From: an uncultured Clostridia bacterium
GTDB taxonomy: Bacteria; Bacillota; Clostridia; Christensenellales; Aristaeellaceae
Assembly (NCBI GenBank): GCA_934615145.1
Contig: CAKTTM010000019.1
Coordinates: 1-13,225 of the forward strand
Direction of reading: 5' to 3'
DNA: 13,225 bases
The notes below the pieces were generated by a model. That model did no database searches, was not told the origin of the DNA, and worked only from the letters and a program-made list of their open reading frames with translations. Shown piece after piece: positions 5,660 through 13,225 of the stretch; position 1 is the stretch's first letter; each line of letters starts with the position of its first letter. Both the position numbers and the translations under genes were made by a program.

Positions 5660-7045
5660 TGCCGTGACCAGCTCATAGAGCCGGTACTTGCCCTCCTGCG
5701 CGATCAGCAGCCGGTTGTTGCCCGACCAGACCATGCCGCGGGCGGCGACGCTGCGCGGCGTGTCCAGCCCGCCGAAAAGGTCGGGCTGCTGCAGCTGAGC
5801 GCCGCTTAGATCGAGCTCGCTGAGCAGCAGCAGGCTGCCATCGGGCGAGAAGACGCCGTTGGTGGGCAACAAGCTGGTCTCCATAGCCTGCGGCTGGGCG
5901 ATATGCTCGGCCACCGACCGGCGTTCCATGCGCTGGGCGGGCGGCTGGTCCGGGTGGATGACCAGCAGCTGCTCCAGGCCCTTGTCCTGAGGATTGCTTA
6001 AGTCCACCACCTGCAGCAGGGCATGAAAGCCCTTCTGATCGACGGCCTGCACGAGGGCCTTGTCGCCCTTGACATCCAGCAGCTGCAGGTAGAAGGCGCC
6101 CTGGCTGCGCAGCTCAGGGGGCATCAGCCAGCGGGCATCGGCGTCGGGCTTGCGCAGGGCCAGCCCCCAGGCCCCCGTCATGCGCACATCGGCGATGCTG
6201 TGCATCAGGCCGCCCTGCACCGGCCACAGCCGGCCATCCAGGGTGGTGTTGGTCCACTCCGCCCCGGCATAGAATTTGCTCTGCCCACTGGCCAGATCAT
6301 AGGCCATGAAGGCATTAGCGCGCTCCTCTTGCTGCAGGCCATACAGCTCGTAGTACAGCTTGTCACCAGCCGGGTCAAAGCCTGCCTTGACGGGCAGGCC
6401 CGCCTCATACTCGCCTATCCTGGTGCTGGCGGGCAGGTCTTGCACGATGGGCCTGGCCTCGCCCTTGGCCACATCGATCAGCAGTATGTTGGCCCCCACG
6501 CGCGCCTCCATCAGCACCTTGCGCAGGAAGGCCATGGCGATGTAGATGCCGTCGGGCGACCAGCTCAGCGCCTTGTCCTAAGGCATCCTGAGCAGGCCCT
6601 TGTAAAAGTCCCGGTAATACTCGGCCGCCATATCGGGCGCGGGCACGATCAAGCGGACGCTCTGCGTGGCAATGTCACATACCATGGGCTGCATGCCATC
6701 AACAACGCCAAAGAAGCGCTCGCCATCAGGCGACAGCGACAGGTAGCTGAGCCCGTCATACCAGTCGGATATCGGTATGGCCTGCCTGCCCGGGGCCACA
6801 TCCTCCACGCTGCCAAGGCCTATCAGCGCCTCCTCATCGTCAAAGGCGGCCAGGGCCTGATCGTAGCGCAGCATTTCAGCATACATCTCCTGCCTGTCAA
6901 TGTTGAGATCCAATTCCCTCAGTTTAAGCGCCACCTGATCGGCCGCAATGGCCGCCTTGAGCGCCTGTTCTGGCTCAGCCAGTGCCGGCAGAGCCATCAT
7001 CATCAAGGCGCAGGCGAGCGCCAAGCATTTCTTCAATAAATGCAT
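5654..7045 (-). pseudogene. Secreted beta-propeller-like protein, interrupted by in-frame TAG
   Basis: Reading through one TAG gives a continuous frame of 463 positions. The first part (7045 to 6578, 155 sense codons) begins with a signal peptide (MHLLKKCLALACALMMMA, then LPALA/EPEQ). The rest has recurrent propeller-blade motifs: LSLSPDG before the stop, then LSWSPDG 6 codons after it, GFDPAGDKLYY, VFSPDGSLLLL and VWSGNNRLLI. This suits a TolB/WD40-like propeller, but I cannot name the family. The blade just after the TAG has no start codon or Shine-Dalgarno of its own; the first ATG behind it (6535) is inside a blade. So the halves are one gene, probably inactivated by nonsense mutation (CAG to TAG would be a single change). 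The start at 7045 or 7048 is set by AAGGAGG at 7053-7059. The gene follows the solute-binding protein gene beyond a terminator-like hairpin. Sequencing error or readthrough remain alternatives. Confidence 0.75.
6578..6580 (-). other. In-frame amber codon splitting the propeller gene
   Basis: The minus strand reads GGC CTG CTC AGG ATG CCT, TAG, GAC AAG GCG CTG AGC TGG, with the same frame and the same protein style on both sides. This is codon 156 from ATG 7045. Both permease genes in this window end in TAG, so general reassignment of TAG to an amino acid is unlikely. Confidence 0.85.
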
Positions 7046-7120
7046 CATCACACCTCCTTGGCCGTATTTTACCACGGACTGGGCGCAACAGCCCCACTTT
7101 ACCTCGATTTTACAGCGCGT

Positions 7121-7149
7121 AAAGGGGCCGCCGGTTGCCCGGCGGCCCC
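7121..7149 (-). terminator. Terminator of the ABC importer operon
   Basis: On the minus strand an 11-bp all-GC stem (GGGGCCGCCGG with CCGGCGGCCCC) with a GCAA loop is followed by TTT. It lies 19 nt after the stop of the solute-binding protein gene. The U-tract is short, so some readthrough into the propeller gene is possible. Confidence 0.62.
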
Positions 7150-7168
7150 ACGGTTGATCAGCTAATGC

Positions 7169-8596
7169 TTACTTGGGGAAGGCTGCGTCCACCTGGCGCT
7201 GGAACTCGGCCAGGACTTCCTGGAAGCCCACGGCGTTCATCTCGTTGATCATGGCCGGGACCACGTCATCGGGGGCGCGGGTGCCGGTGATGAGCTCGGA
7301 GAGATACTTCTCGTAGATGGCCTTGATCAGGGCCAGCTCATCCTCCATGGAGCTGCGGTCCAGCGTGAAGCCCAGCAGCACGGTGGCAGTGGCCTCTGCG
7401 TTGACGGTGGCGATGTTGGTGACAAAGTTGGGGTCAGCGGTGGTGGGGGTCAGGATGGTGTGGTTGCCCTGCGTGTAGCGCGCCCAGGGCCAGGGCTTTT
7501 CGACGCTCTGCTCCACCAGGCCGTCCTTGTACTCAAAGTTGACGCCCTCTTCGCCGTAGCAGATCATGTCGCGCAGCTTGGTATCGGTGTTGACCAGCTC
7601 CAGGAACTTGAGCACCTGCTCGGGGTTCTTGCTGCCGGCGTAGACACCTTCCATGGAGCCCATGACGGTGCCGGAGCTGAAGATCGGGCCCAGGAAGAGC
7701 TGTGTCAGACCGGTGACCTTGATGTCCTTGTCCTCAGCGTCCTTCTTGGAGTAGTTCCAGGCGCCCGGCCAGCCCTGGGCGATGAAGAAGGGCAGCTCGC
7801 TGGGGGATTCCTGCAGGGTGGCGGCATCGGCGTTGATGATGCCGTCCTTGTACCAGGTGTGCAGCAGGGCCAGCTGATCCTGGATCTCCTGGGTCTCAAA
7901 GACGGAGACCACCTTGCGCTCCTGATCGTCATAGCGCACGCCGATGACCGGCACGCCGATGCCGGCGCCGTCAAAGACATCCATCATCTGGTAGCTGCCG
8001 CCCTTGTTGAGGGTGTAGGGCGCGGCGATAGGCGCCACCTTGTCGTTGCCTTCCTTCATCTTGCGGAAGATGGGGTCCAGATCCTTCAGGCTGTGGACAT
8101 TGCTGATGTCCAGCTCCAGGCCCTCGACGACCTCGGGGTCAAAAACAAAGTACTGCGTCAGCGCGGAATCCTTGAGCGTGGGCACGGCGTAGATCTTGTC
8201 ATCGATGGTAATGGCGCGCCACATGTCCTCGGGGATGACGGCCTTGAGCTCGGGAACGGTGTCCAGCAGGGGCTTGATGTCCAGCAGCGCGCCCTTGCTG
8301 ATGTCGGCCGCATAGCTGCCGCCGTCGGTGAAGATGGCGTCAGAGTACTCGCCGCCGTTGATGATGGCGTTGCGGCGGTCGCCATAGGCGCCCCAGCTGA
8401 GGATGTCCGCATCCAGCGTGACGCCGATCTTTTCTGTCAGGTAGGCGTCAACCTTGGCCTTCCAGCTGTCATAGTTGTCGGGCATGCCTCCGCCCAGGGA
8501 AACCCACTTGACGGCGACCGGCGCCTCGGCCAGTGCCAGAGGTGCCAGGGATAGCAGCATCAGCGCTGCCAGGAGCAGGGAACGGGTCTTTTTCAC
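7169..8596 (-). CDS. Extracellular solute-binding protein, LplA-type (sugar ABC importer)
   Basis: The 475-residue protein would capture a carbohydrate outside the cell and deliver it to the two permeases encoded just upstream. Start GTG 8596 is chosen because AAGGAGG ends 8 nt before it and the signal peptide begins there (VKKTRSLLLAALMLLSLAPL, then ALA/EAPV). The mature part shows family-1 solute-binding features (WKAKVDAYLTEKIGV near the start, GGEYSDAIFTDGG, GSMEGVYAGSKNPEQVLKFLE). The C-terminus resembles DUF3502 (GFTLDRSSMEDELALI to EFQRQVDAAFPK), typical of LplA relatives. There is no Cys at the signal-peptide end, so it is not a standard lipoprotein. The substrate cannot be read from the sequence; relatives take up oligosaccharides. 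It is separated from the permease gene by 171 bp with repeats and a hairpin, so its dosage may be set separately. Confidence 0.92.
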   Translation of the reverse strand: MKKTRSLLLAALMLLSLAPLALAEAPVAVKWVSLGGGMPDNYDSWKAKVDAYLTEKIGVTLDADILSWGAYGDRRNAIINGGEYSDAIFTDGGSYAADISKGALLDIKPLLDTVPELKAVIPEDMWRAITIDDKIYAVPTLKDSALTQYFVFDPEVVEGLELDISNVHSLKDLDPIFRKMKEGNDKVAPIAAPYTLNKGGSYQMMDVFDGAGIGVPVIGVRYDDQERKVVSVFETQEIQDQLALLHTWYKDGIINADAATLQESPSELPFFIAQGWPGAWNYSKKDAEDKDIKVTGLTQLFLGPIFSSGTVMGSMEGVYAGSKNPEQVLKFLELVNTDTKLRDMICYGEEGVNFEYKDGLVEQSVEKPWPWARYTQGNHTILTPTTADPNFVTNIATVNAEATATVLLGFTLDRSSMEDELALIKAIYEKYLSELITGTRAPDDVVPAMINEMNAVGFQEVLAEFQRQVDAAFPK

Positions 8597-8675
8597 GTGG
8601 GGTACCTCCTTGTGTAATATGATCATCCCCTGTGGGGAAAAATTCAAAGTTATCCTGGCCTGCGGATGCCTGCCT

Positions 8676-8691
8676 CGCCGCCCGCGCGGCG
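8676..8691. other. GC-rich stem-loop between permease and binding-protein genes
   Basis: CGCCGC and GCGGCG form a 6-bp stem around a 4-nt loop within a very GC-rich patch (8670-8715). It lacks a T-run. In similar operons such structures stabilise or process the mRNA so that binding protein outnumbers permease; that role is inference here. Confidence 0.4.
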
Positions 8692-8723
8692 CGGCCCGCC
8701 TCCGGCATGGACGCGCCCCGCGC

Positions 8724-8758
8724 CATTCCTCATTCCTAATTCCTAATTCCTAATTCCT
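8724..8758. repeat. 7-bp tandem repeat, five copies
   Basis: On the plus strand CATTCCT occurs twice, followed by AATTCCT three times, with no gaps. The array starts 9 nt after the stop codon of the ytcP-type gene on the minus strand (there AGGAATT x3 then AGGAATG x2). It is noncoding and contrasts with the GC-rich surroundings. Confidence 0.92.
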
Positions 8759-8767
8759 AACTTCTAC

Positions 8768-9700
8768 CTATCCCTTCACCGCGCCGATGGTCAGGCCGGA
8801 GACAAAGTACTTCTGGAAGAAGGGGTAGGCCAGCGCGATGGGCAGCACGATCAGCACCGCGATGGCCATGCGCACCGACTCGCGCGGCATGGACTTGATA
8901 TAGTCCTGCAGGCTGGCGCCCACGCCAGGGTTCTTGGCCAGGAATTCCACATTCATCACGATCTGCTGCAGCAGGTACTGCAGGGTGTACATCTTGGGGT
9001 TGGAGATATAGAGCATGGAGAGGAACCAGTCGTTCCAGTAGCCAAAGCTCAAAAACAGGGCCAGGGTGGCCAGCACGGGCTTGGAGATGGGCAGCACGAT
9101 CTTGAAGTAGATGCGCAACTGGCTGGCGCCGTCTATCTTGGCCGACTCGACGATGGAGTCGGGGATGGTGGTGCGAAAGAAGGTCTTGGAGATGACCACA
9201 TTAAAGCTGGAGACCATCAGCGGCAATATCAGCGCGTGCAGCCCATTTCTAAACTGCAGCAGCTGCATGTTGATGACATAGCTTGCCACCATGCCGCCGT
9301 TGAATATCATGGGGATAAAGACCATCCCGGTCAGAAAGCCCTTGAGCTTGTAGTCCGGTCGGCTCATCGCATAGCCCAGCACCGTGGTCAGCATCACGCC
9401 CAGCGCCGTGCCCAGCATGGTGACGATCACGCTCATGCCAAGCGCAGCCAGTATCTGATCGCGCTCCGCCCAGAGGAACTTGTAGGCCTGGGAGGAGAAG
9501 GCGCTGGGGAAGAGCTGGTAGCCGTTGGCGGCGATGCTGGCCTCATCGGTGATGGAGATCGGAAAGACCACGATGAAGGGCAGGAAGCAGGCCAGGGCGA
9601 AGAAGAGCAGGATGACATTGAAGCCTATGTTGGTAGGCCAGCTGATGCGGTTGAGCTTGTTGTTGAGGGTCTTGTTGCGCTCGTTTTGCTGTCTTTCCAT
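8768..9700 (-). CDS. Sugar ABC transporter permease, YtcP/LplC type
   Basis: This 310-residue inner-membrane protein is one of two subunits of the translocation channel. It has about six membrane segments (first near 26-48, ILLFFALACFLPFIVVF). The EAA loop that contacts the ATPase is at 185-208 (ESAKIDGASQLRIYFKIVLP), with the conserved DGAS core. The C-terminus YPFFQKYFVSGLTIGAVKG is typical of this subfamily. ATG 9700 has AGGAGG 6 nt upstream, and this site overlaps the TAG stop of the preceding permease gene, so translation is probably coupled (10-nt gap). It ends in TAG. Confidence 0.94.
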   Translation of the reverse strand: MERQQNERNKTLNNKLNRISWPTNIGFNVILLFFALACFLPFIVVFPISITDEASIAANGYQLFPSAFSSQAYKFLWAERDQILAALGMSVIVTMLGTALGVMLTTVLGYAMSRPDYKLKGFLTGMVFIPMIFNGGMVASYVINMQLLQFRNGLHALILPLMVSSFNVVISKTFFRTTIPDSIVESAKIDGASQLRIYFKIVLPISKPVLATLALFLSFGYWNDWFLSMLYISNPKMYTLQYLLQQIVMNVEFLAKNPGVGASLQDYIKSMPRESVRMAIAVLIVLPIALAYPFFQKYFVSGLTIGAVKG

Positions 9701-9710
9701 GGCGCGCCTC

Positions 9711-10691
9711 CTATATCAGCGCATTATCCGGATCGATCTTACGGATAATGGCGTTGGCGATGAGGATGGTGATGCAGCAGGCCACCGACTGTATGAAGGT
9801 GGGCGCCGCGATCATGCCATAGGGCATGGAGGAGCGCAGGCTCTGGAAAACAAAGGTATCGATGGTGGCGGAGACATTGTAGATGGAGGAGGGGATGCCC
9901 TGCGTCACCTGGTAGAACAGGCCAAAGTCAGAGTAAAAGATGCGGCCCACGCTTAGTATGAACATCATGATGATCATGGGCTTGAGGCTGGGCAAGGTGA
10001 TATAGCGCACCTGCTGGGGCTTGCTGGCGCCATCGATGACGGCGGCCTCGTAGAGGCTGTGGTCGATGCCGGTGATGGCGGCCAGATAGATCACCATGCC
10101 GTTGCCCACACCCTTCCATAGATTCAGCAGCGGAAAGGCGAAGACCCAGAAGCTGGGCGTGCGGTAAAAATTGCTGGGCTCGATGCCGGAGGCCTTCTGC
10201 ATGCTGACGATGATGCCTGTCTGCGGGTTCAAAAAGGCGTAGACAAAGTAGCTGACCACCACCCAGCTTAAAAAGTGCGGGAAGAACATCATCGTCTGGT
10301 AGGTCTTGGCGCCGCGCTGGTTGCGCAGCATGGAGATGATGATGGCCAGCGCCACCGGCACCACGATGCCCAGTATAATAAAGACGATATTATACAGGAT
10401 GGTGTTGCGCAGCAGCGTCCAGATCTGACCGCCCAGGAAGAGGTAGCGGAAGTTTTTAAGCCCCACCCACTCGCTGCTGAGGATGCTGCGCAGGAAGCTG
10501 GCGCCGGGCACGATTTTGAAGTTGAGGAAGGGCAGTACGACGCCAAACATAGGCAGATAGGCGAAGAGGAGATACCAGATGCTGGTGGGAAGGGCAAGCA
10601 GGCTCAGCTCCGTGTCGTCCCGTGTCCAGCGTTTGCGCCGGGGCCGCAGGGCTGGGGCAGGCGAAGGCGTCGCCAAAGGGGAGGTATGCAT
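9711..10691 (-). CDS. Sugar ABC transporter permease, LplB type
   Basis: This 326-residue protein is the partner channel subunit. A charged, Pro-rich cytoplasmic N-terminus (1-29) precedes the first membrane segment (LLALPTSIWYLLFAYLPMFG, 31-50). The EAA loop is at 214-238 (YEAAVIDGASKPQQVRYITLP), and an FPHFLSWVVVSYFVYAFLN stretch is typical of LplB. The start at 10691 has AAGG 7 nt upstream; the same frame is open 53 codons further back to 10850, but that part crosses the intergenic region and the preceding terminator, so it is not coding. It is first in the importer operon (LplB, YtcP, binding protein). No ATPase is encoded nearby; Gram-positive importers of this type often share an MsmX-like ATPase (established for Bacillus subtilis; inference here). 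Confidence 0.93.
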   Translation of the reverse strand: MHTSPLATPSPAPALRPRRKRWTRDDTELSLLALPTSIWYLLFAYLPMFGVVLPFLNFKIVPGASFLRSILSSEWVGLKNFRYLFLGGQIWTLLRNTILYNIVFIILGIVVPVALAIIISMLRNQRGAKTYQTMMFFPHFLSWVVVSYFVYAFLNPQTGIIVSMQKASGIEPSNFYRTPSFWVFAFPLLNLWKGVGNGMVIYLAAITGIDHSLYEAAVIDGASKPQQVRYITLPSLKPMIIMMFILSVGRIFYSDFGLFYQVTQGIPSSIYNVSATIDTFVFQSLRSSMPYGMIAAPTFIQSVACCITILIANAIIRKIDPDNALI

Positions 10692-10725
10692 GTTCACACC
10701 TTCTATCGAATAAAAACTCGTTAAT

Positions 10726-10787
10726 GGCTTCAGAAGCCTTGTTCCAATGTATGACCTTACTTCAGCACTTACCCACAAAACTGTCAA
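10726..10787 (-). promoter_or_regulatory. Probable promoter/operator region of the importer operon
   Basis: A TTGACA (10787-10782) is followed at 17 bp by a poor -10 (TGAAGT), so the exact promoter is uncertain; a second TTGACA lies 23 bp upstream at 10810-10805. Downstream is an inverted repeat GGCTTC-A-GAAGCC (10726-10738), a possible operator. Since a terminator closes the gene before, a promoter for lplB must lie in this gap. Confidence 0.32.
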
Positions 10788-10808
10788 CGAAACTTGCGAA
10801 ATAATGTC

Positions 10809-10840
10809 AAAAAAGGGCCGCCTTTGAACAGATTGCGGCC
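10809..10840 (-). terminator. Rho-independent terminator of the transglutaminase gene
   Basis: On the minus strand GGCCGC (10840-10835) pairs with GCGGCC (10821-10816) around a 13-nt loop, followed by C and six T. It lies 26 nt after the stop codon. The T-run merges with the TTGACA at 10810. Confidence 0.72.
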
Positions 10841-10866
10841 ATTTGTCCATGACTTTGTACTAAGAA

Positions 10867-13225
10867 TTAAGGTCTTAGCTTGGCTTTCACCCGGCGCCAG
10901 AGGGCCTGCATCAGCCCGCGGGCAAGGCCGGGCAGCCTGCTGATTTGTGCCAGGCTGTCGTGCCAGACGCGGCGCAGCACGGCCAGCATTTTGTGAAGCG
11001 GGGGCAGCGCGCTGTAGGCGCTGCTGTAGTGCAGGGCCGCTGCCGTGACCCTGCTGGGGTCGGGCCGATGGCGGCCATAGGTGATGGCGCTGACGGTATC
11101 GGCCAGCGACTGCAGGCCCCGGTCGTCGGGGGCGGTGCGCTGGGCGTAGTCGCGCAGCGTCTCGCTGGGCAGCATGGGCTGTCCTGACTGGGCGCGCAGC
11201 ATCATCAGCGCGCGCCAGTAGATCATCACCTGCTGCTCGCTCCTGCTTGTCTTGCCGGCCAGGCGCCTGGGCTCGGTGGCCCGCGCGCGCCAGACGAACA
11301 GGCCCGCCAGCGCCATCAGCAGCAGCCAGAGCCACCAATGACGCCCAGCCGGGCTGACCCGCTGCACATCGTCCTCAGGCTGGGGCGCCTGGTCGGGCTC
11401 GGGCTCAGGCTCAGGGCTGGGCTCAGGCGTGGGCTGATCCTCCTCCTGGCCGCCGCCAGGCATCTGGCTGGGGGCAGGCGTGGTATCGCCCTGCGGGTCC
11501 GGCGTGCTGTCAGGGTCGGTCTCGGGGCTGGGGGGCGGCGGCTGGGAGGAGGGATCCTCCTGCGGGGGCGGCGGCTGATCGCCCGTGGTGCTGGTGGCGT
11601 CAAAGGTGACCCAGCCCAGCGCCGGGATGTAGATCTCTGTCCAGGCGTGGCCCTGCTGGCCGGTCAGCACGCTTGCGGCGCCCTGCTCGCCCGGATTGGC
11701 CACAAAGCCCTCCACATAGCGGCTATTGAGGCCCACCGCGCGGCCCAGCACCGTCATGGCGGTGGCAAAATAGGTACAATAGCCCTTCTTCGTCTCAAAC
11801 AGGAAGTGCGCGGTGAAGTCCAGGTCGCTGGGCGCCGGCGGCACATCCAGGGTATAGGCGTAGTGGGACTTTAAATAATCGCGTATCAGCATGCCCTTCA
11901 AGTAGGGATCCTGCTCCGTGCCCACGATGGAGCGGGCCAGCTGCGTCACCTGGCCATTGGGCTGCAGGTGCTGGGGCAAGGTCAGGTAGGTCTCCGGCAG
12001 GCTGTCGTAATAAAGGTCGCTGGCGCCGCGCAGGCGGCGGGCCAGGGCGTTGGTCTGCTCAGTGCCCGCGATATAGGGCTCGTAGCTTAAGGCATAGTCA
12101 TCCTGTGCCAGCAGGTTGCGGGTGATGAACAGCTCGGTGGAGCTGTTAAAATAGGGCACCATGCCCTCCCCCATCTGCAGGCTGCGCAGCCGCTGGGGCA
12201 CGAAAAGCGTGGAGGGCAGGTCGGCCAGCGCCTGCACGCCAATCGTCGTCTGCGGCGCGCGCAGATCCTCCGCCGGCAGGCTCATGTCAAACAGCCCGGC
12301 CTTGAGCGCCGCAAAGCGCGCCGAGGTATAGCCATAGCGCTCCTTGGACAGGCTGTCAAACCAGCGGCGGCCGTTGTAAAGGTCCAGGATGCTGCCCCGC
12401 AGGTAGACCCTGCTGTCGGTGGTGACGGCCAGCACCGGCACATCGGATATGTTGGGCCTGCCGCCCAGGCCATCGCTGCCCATCGGCTGATAGCCCTCGC
12501 TGGCCAGGCTGAAGTTTTCGCGCCTGTCGGTGAAGAAGAAGTGATCGTTGATGGTCTGGCGCAGCTTGTCGGCCTGGTCTTCCAGCGCAGGATTGGTCTG
12601 GCGGTAGGGCGGGGTGAGCAGCGTGGCCAAGAGGGCGATCACCAGCACCACCGGCAGCGCGCGCAGCAGCGGGGCCATGCCCCGCTTTTCAGGGCGCAGA
12701 TACTCCATGTGCCCGGAGGCATGCACAAACAGCAGCGGCATGGCCAGTATCATGGGGATAAAATCAGTGATCTGCTGGCGCGCGCCGGAAAACCACAGCA
12801 TCAGCCCGGTGGTCAGCAGCAGCGGGGCGGAGAACAGCGGCTCGCCCTTGACCAGCAGCCGCGCGTACCACAGGCACAGCAGCAGCCCCAGCCCCAGCAG
12901 CACATCGGCATAGAGCGTCACCACGCTCAGCGTCGCGCGGCCTGCCAGCACGCTGTCCAGCAGCGCCTGCAGGGCGGCGGGCAATCGGCTGCCCGTCAGC
13001 AGCCGCAGCGCCGCCAGACCCCCCAGCGCCAGCCAGCTGAGGCTGCGCAGGCGCTTATTCAGCAGGCTGATGCCAGACAGCAGCAGGCTGCCCAGCGCCA
13101 GCGCCCACAGCGCATAGCCGCCCTCCTGGCGCAGCATGAAGACCTCGAGCATCGGCCTGGCAATCGCATAGCCGCACAGCAGTGTCATCAGCGCCTCGCT
13201 GATGCCTGGCGCCAGCCGCTTAAGC
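10867..13225 (-). CDS. TgpA-like membrane transglutaminase-fold protein, 5' end beyond window
   Basis: An N-terminal block of hydrophobic helices is followed by an exported region with a transglutaminase-like core and a C-terminal anchor. Numbered from ATG 13188 (773 residues), the catalytic triad is C471 (KKGYCTYFATAM), H514 (GHAWTEIY) and D530 (WVTFDAT). A Pro/Glu/Asp-rich linker (about 533-613) leads to a final membrane helix (WWLWLLLMALAGLFVW) and a cytoplasmic DUF4129-like tail (about 650-773). The frame stays open for 12 more codons to the window edge, and a membrane helix appears to be cut at 13188, so the true start probably lies outside. Members may act on wall or surface proteins; the reaction here is unknown. 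This family is often linked to a MoxR-type ATPase and a DUF58 protein, which would be expected upstream, beyond the window. A terminator follows. Confidence 0.88.
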   Translation of the reverse strand, partial: LKRLAPGISEALMTLLCGYAIARPMLEVFMLRQEGGYALWALALGSLLLSGISLLNKRLRSLSWLALGGLAALRLLTGSRLPAALQALLDSVLAGRATLSVVTLYADVLLGLGLLLCLWYARLLVKGEPLFSAPLLLTTGLMLWFSGARQQITDFIPMILAMPLLFVHASGHMEYLRPEKRGMAPLLRALPVVLVIALLATLLTPPYRQTNPALEDQADKLRQTINDHFFFTDRRENFSLASEGYQPMGSDGLGGRPNISDVPVLAVTTDSRVYLRGSILDLYNGRRWFDSLSKERYGYTSARFAALKAGLFDMSLPAEDLRAPQTTIGVQALADLPSTLFVPQRLRSLQMGEGMVPYFNSSTELFITRNLLAQDDYALSYEPYIAGTEQTNALARRLRGASDLYYDSLPETYLTLPQHLQPNGQVTQLARSIVGTEQDPYLKGMLIRDYLKSHYAYTLDVPPAPSDLDFTAHFLFETKKGYCTYFATAMTVLGRAVGLNSRYVEGFVANPGEQGAASVLTGQQGHAWTEIYIPALGWVTFDATSTTGDQPPPPQEDPSSQPPPPSPETDPDSTPDPQGDTTPAPSQMPGGGQEEDQPTPEPSPEPEPEPDQAPQPEDDVQRVSPAGRHWWLWLLLMALAGLFVWRARATEPRRLAGKTSRSEQQVMIYWRALMMLRAQSGQPMLPSETLRDYAQRTAPDDRGLQSLADTVSAITYGRHRPDPSRVTAAALHYSSAYSALPPLHKMLAVLRRVWHDSLAQISRLPGLARGLMQALWRRVKAKLRP

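Noticed and set aside
6578..6580. Genome-wide TAG reassignment or pyrrolysine decoding
   Set aside because: Both permease genes end in TAG at natural C-termini, and nothing in the window suggests a pyrrolysine enzyme; only one TAG interrupts a gene.
6023..7039. Plus-strand 338-codon frame
   Set aside because: It is antisense to the propeller gene, with His/Gln/Gly-rich composition typical of shadow frames in GC-rich DNA, and has no ribosome-binding site.
7460..8554. Plus-strand 364-codon frame
   Set aside because: It is a mirror of the solute-binding protein gene, which has a clear signal peptide, family motifs and start site.
10692..10850. N-terminal extension of the LplB-type permease to 10850
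   Set aside because: The extra 53 codons read through a terminator and promoter region, while ATG 10691 has a ribosome-binding site and gives the usual length.

Overview
The window looks like a chromosomal stretch from a high-GC, Gram-positive-type gut Firmicute, perhaps an uncultured member of the Clostridia. This rests on AAGGAGG-type Shine-Dalgarno sites, an lpl/ytcP-type sugar ABC transporter, DUF6273 domains and a TgpA-like membrane transglutaminase. I infer the lineage from family content only. There are no RNA genes, phage genes, transposases or CRISPR arrays.

Left edge (1 to about 500): this DNA is clearly AT-richer than the rest. It holds the 5' part of a minus-strand gene for a small Cys/His-rich exported protein. 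Upstream of it are a 21-codon leader ORF whose stop overlaps the gene's start (ATGA), a near-consensus promoter, and two abutting 22-bp direct repeats placed just upstream of the -35. It reads as an activator-controlled cassette that may be foreign to its surroundings.

Plus-strand block (about 500 to 5600): a secreted peptidoglycan-binding/double-SH3 protein with its own terminator; a promoter and a TTG-started, stand-alone E2-type acyltransferase domain that has lost the DHRxxDG active-site pair; then a promoter driving a tight three-gene operon. The operon encodes a secreted DUF6273 protein, a secreted DUF6273 / coiled-coil / phosphodiester-glycosidase (NAGPA) fusion, and a Nim-like flavoprotein of the pyridoxamine-phosphate-oxidase fold. 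The first two overlap by 4 bp and share a paralogous domain.

Minus-strand block (about 5650 to the right edge, transcribed right to left): a TgpA-like transglutaminase that runs off the window and ends at a good terminator; then an ABC importer cluster, LplB-type permease, YtcP/LplC-type permease and a substrate-binding protein, with no ATPase; then, after another hairpin, a secreted beta-propeller-like protein whose frame is broken by a single in-frame TAG. The two blocks converge at a hairpin plus a 2.6-copy 18-bp tandem repeat that repeats the stop codon of the last minus gene.

Taken together this is a cell-envelope and nutrient-uptake neighbourhood. Several products carry export signals (peptidoglycan binding, glycosidase, solute binding, propeller), next to an importer that must borrow an ATPase encoded elsewhere. 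The most novel parts are the left-edge regulated cassette, the DUF6273/NAGPA operon, the degenerate E2-like enzyme and the amber-interrupted propeller gene.
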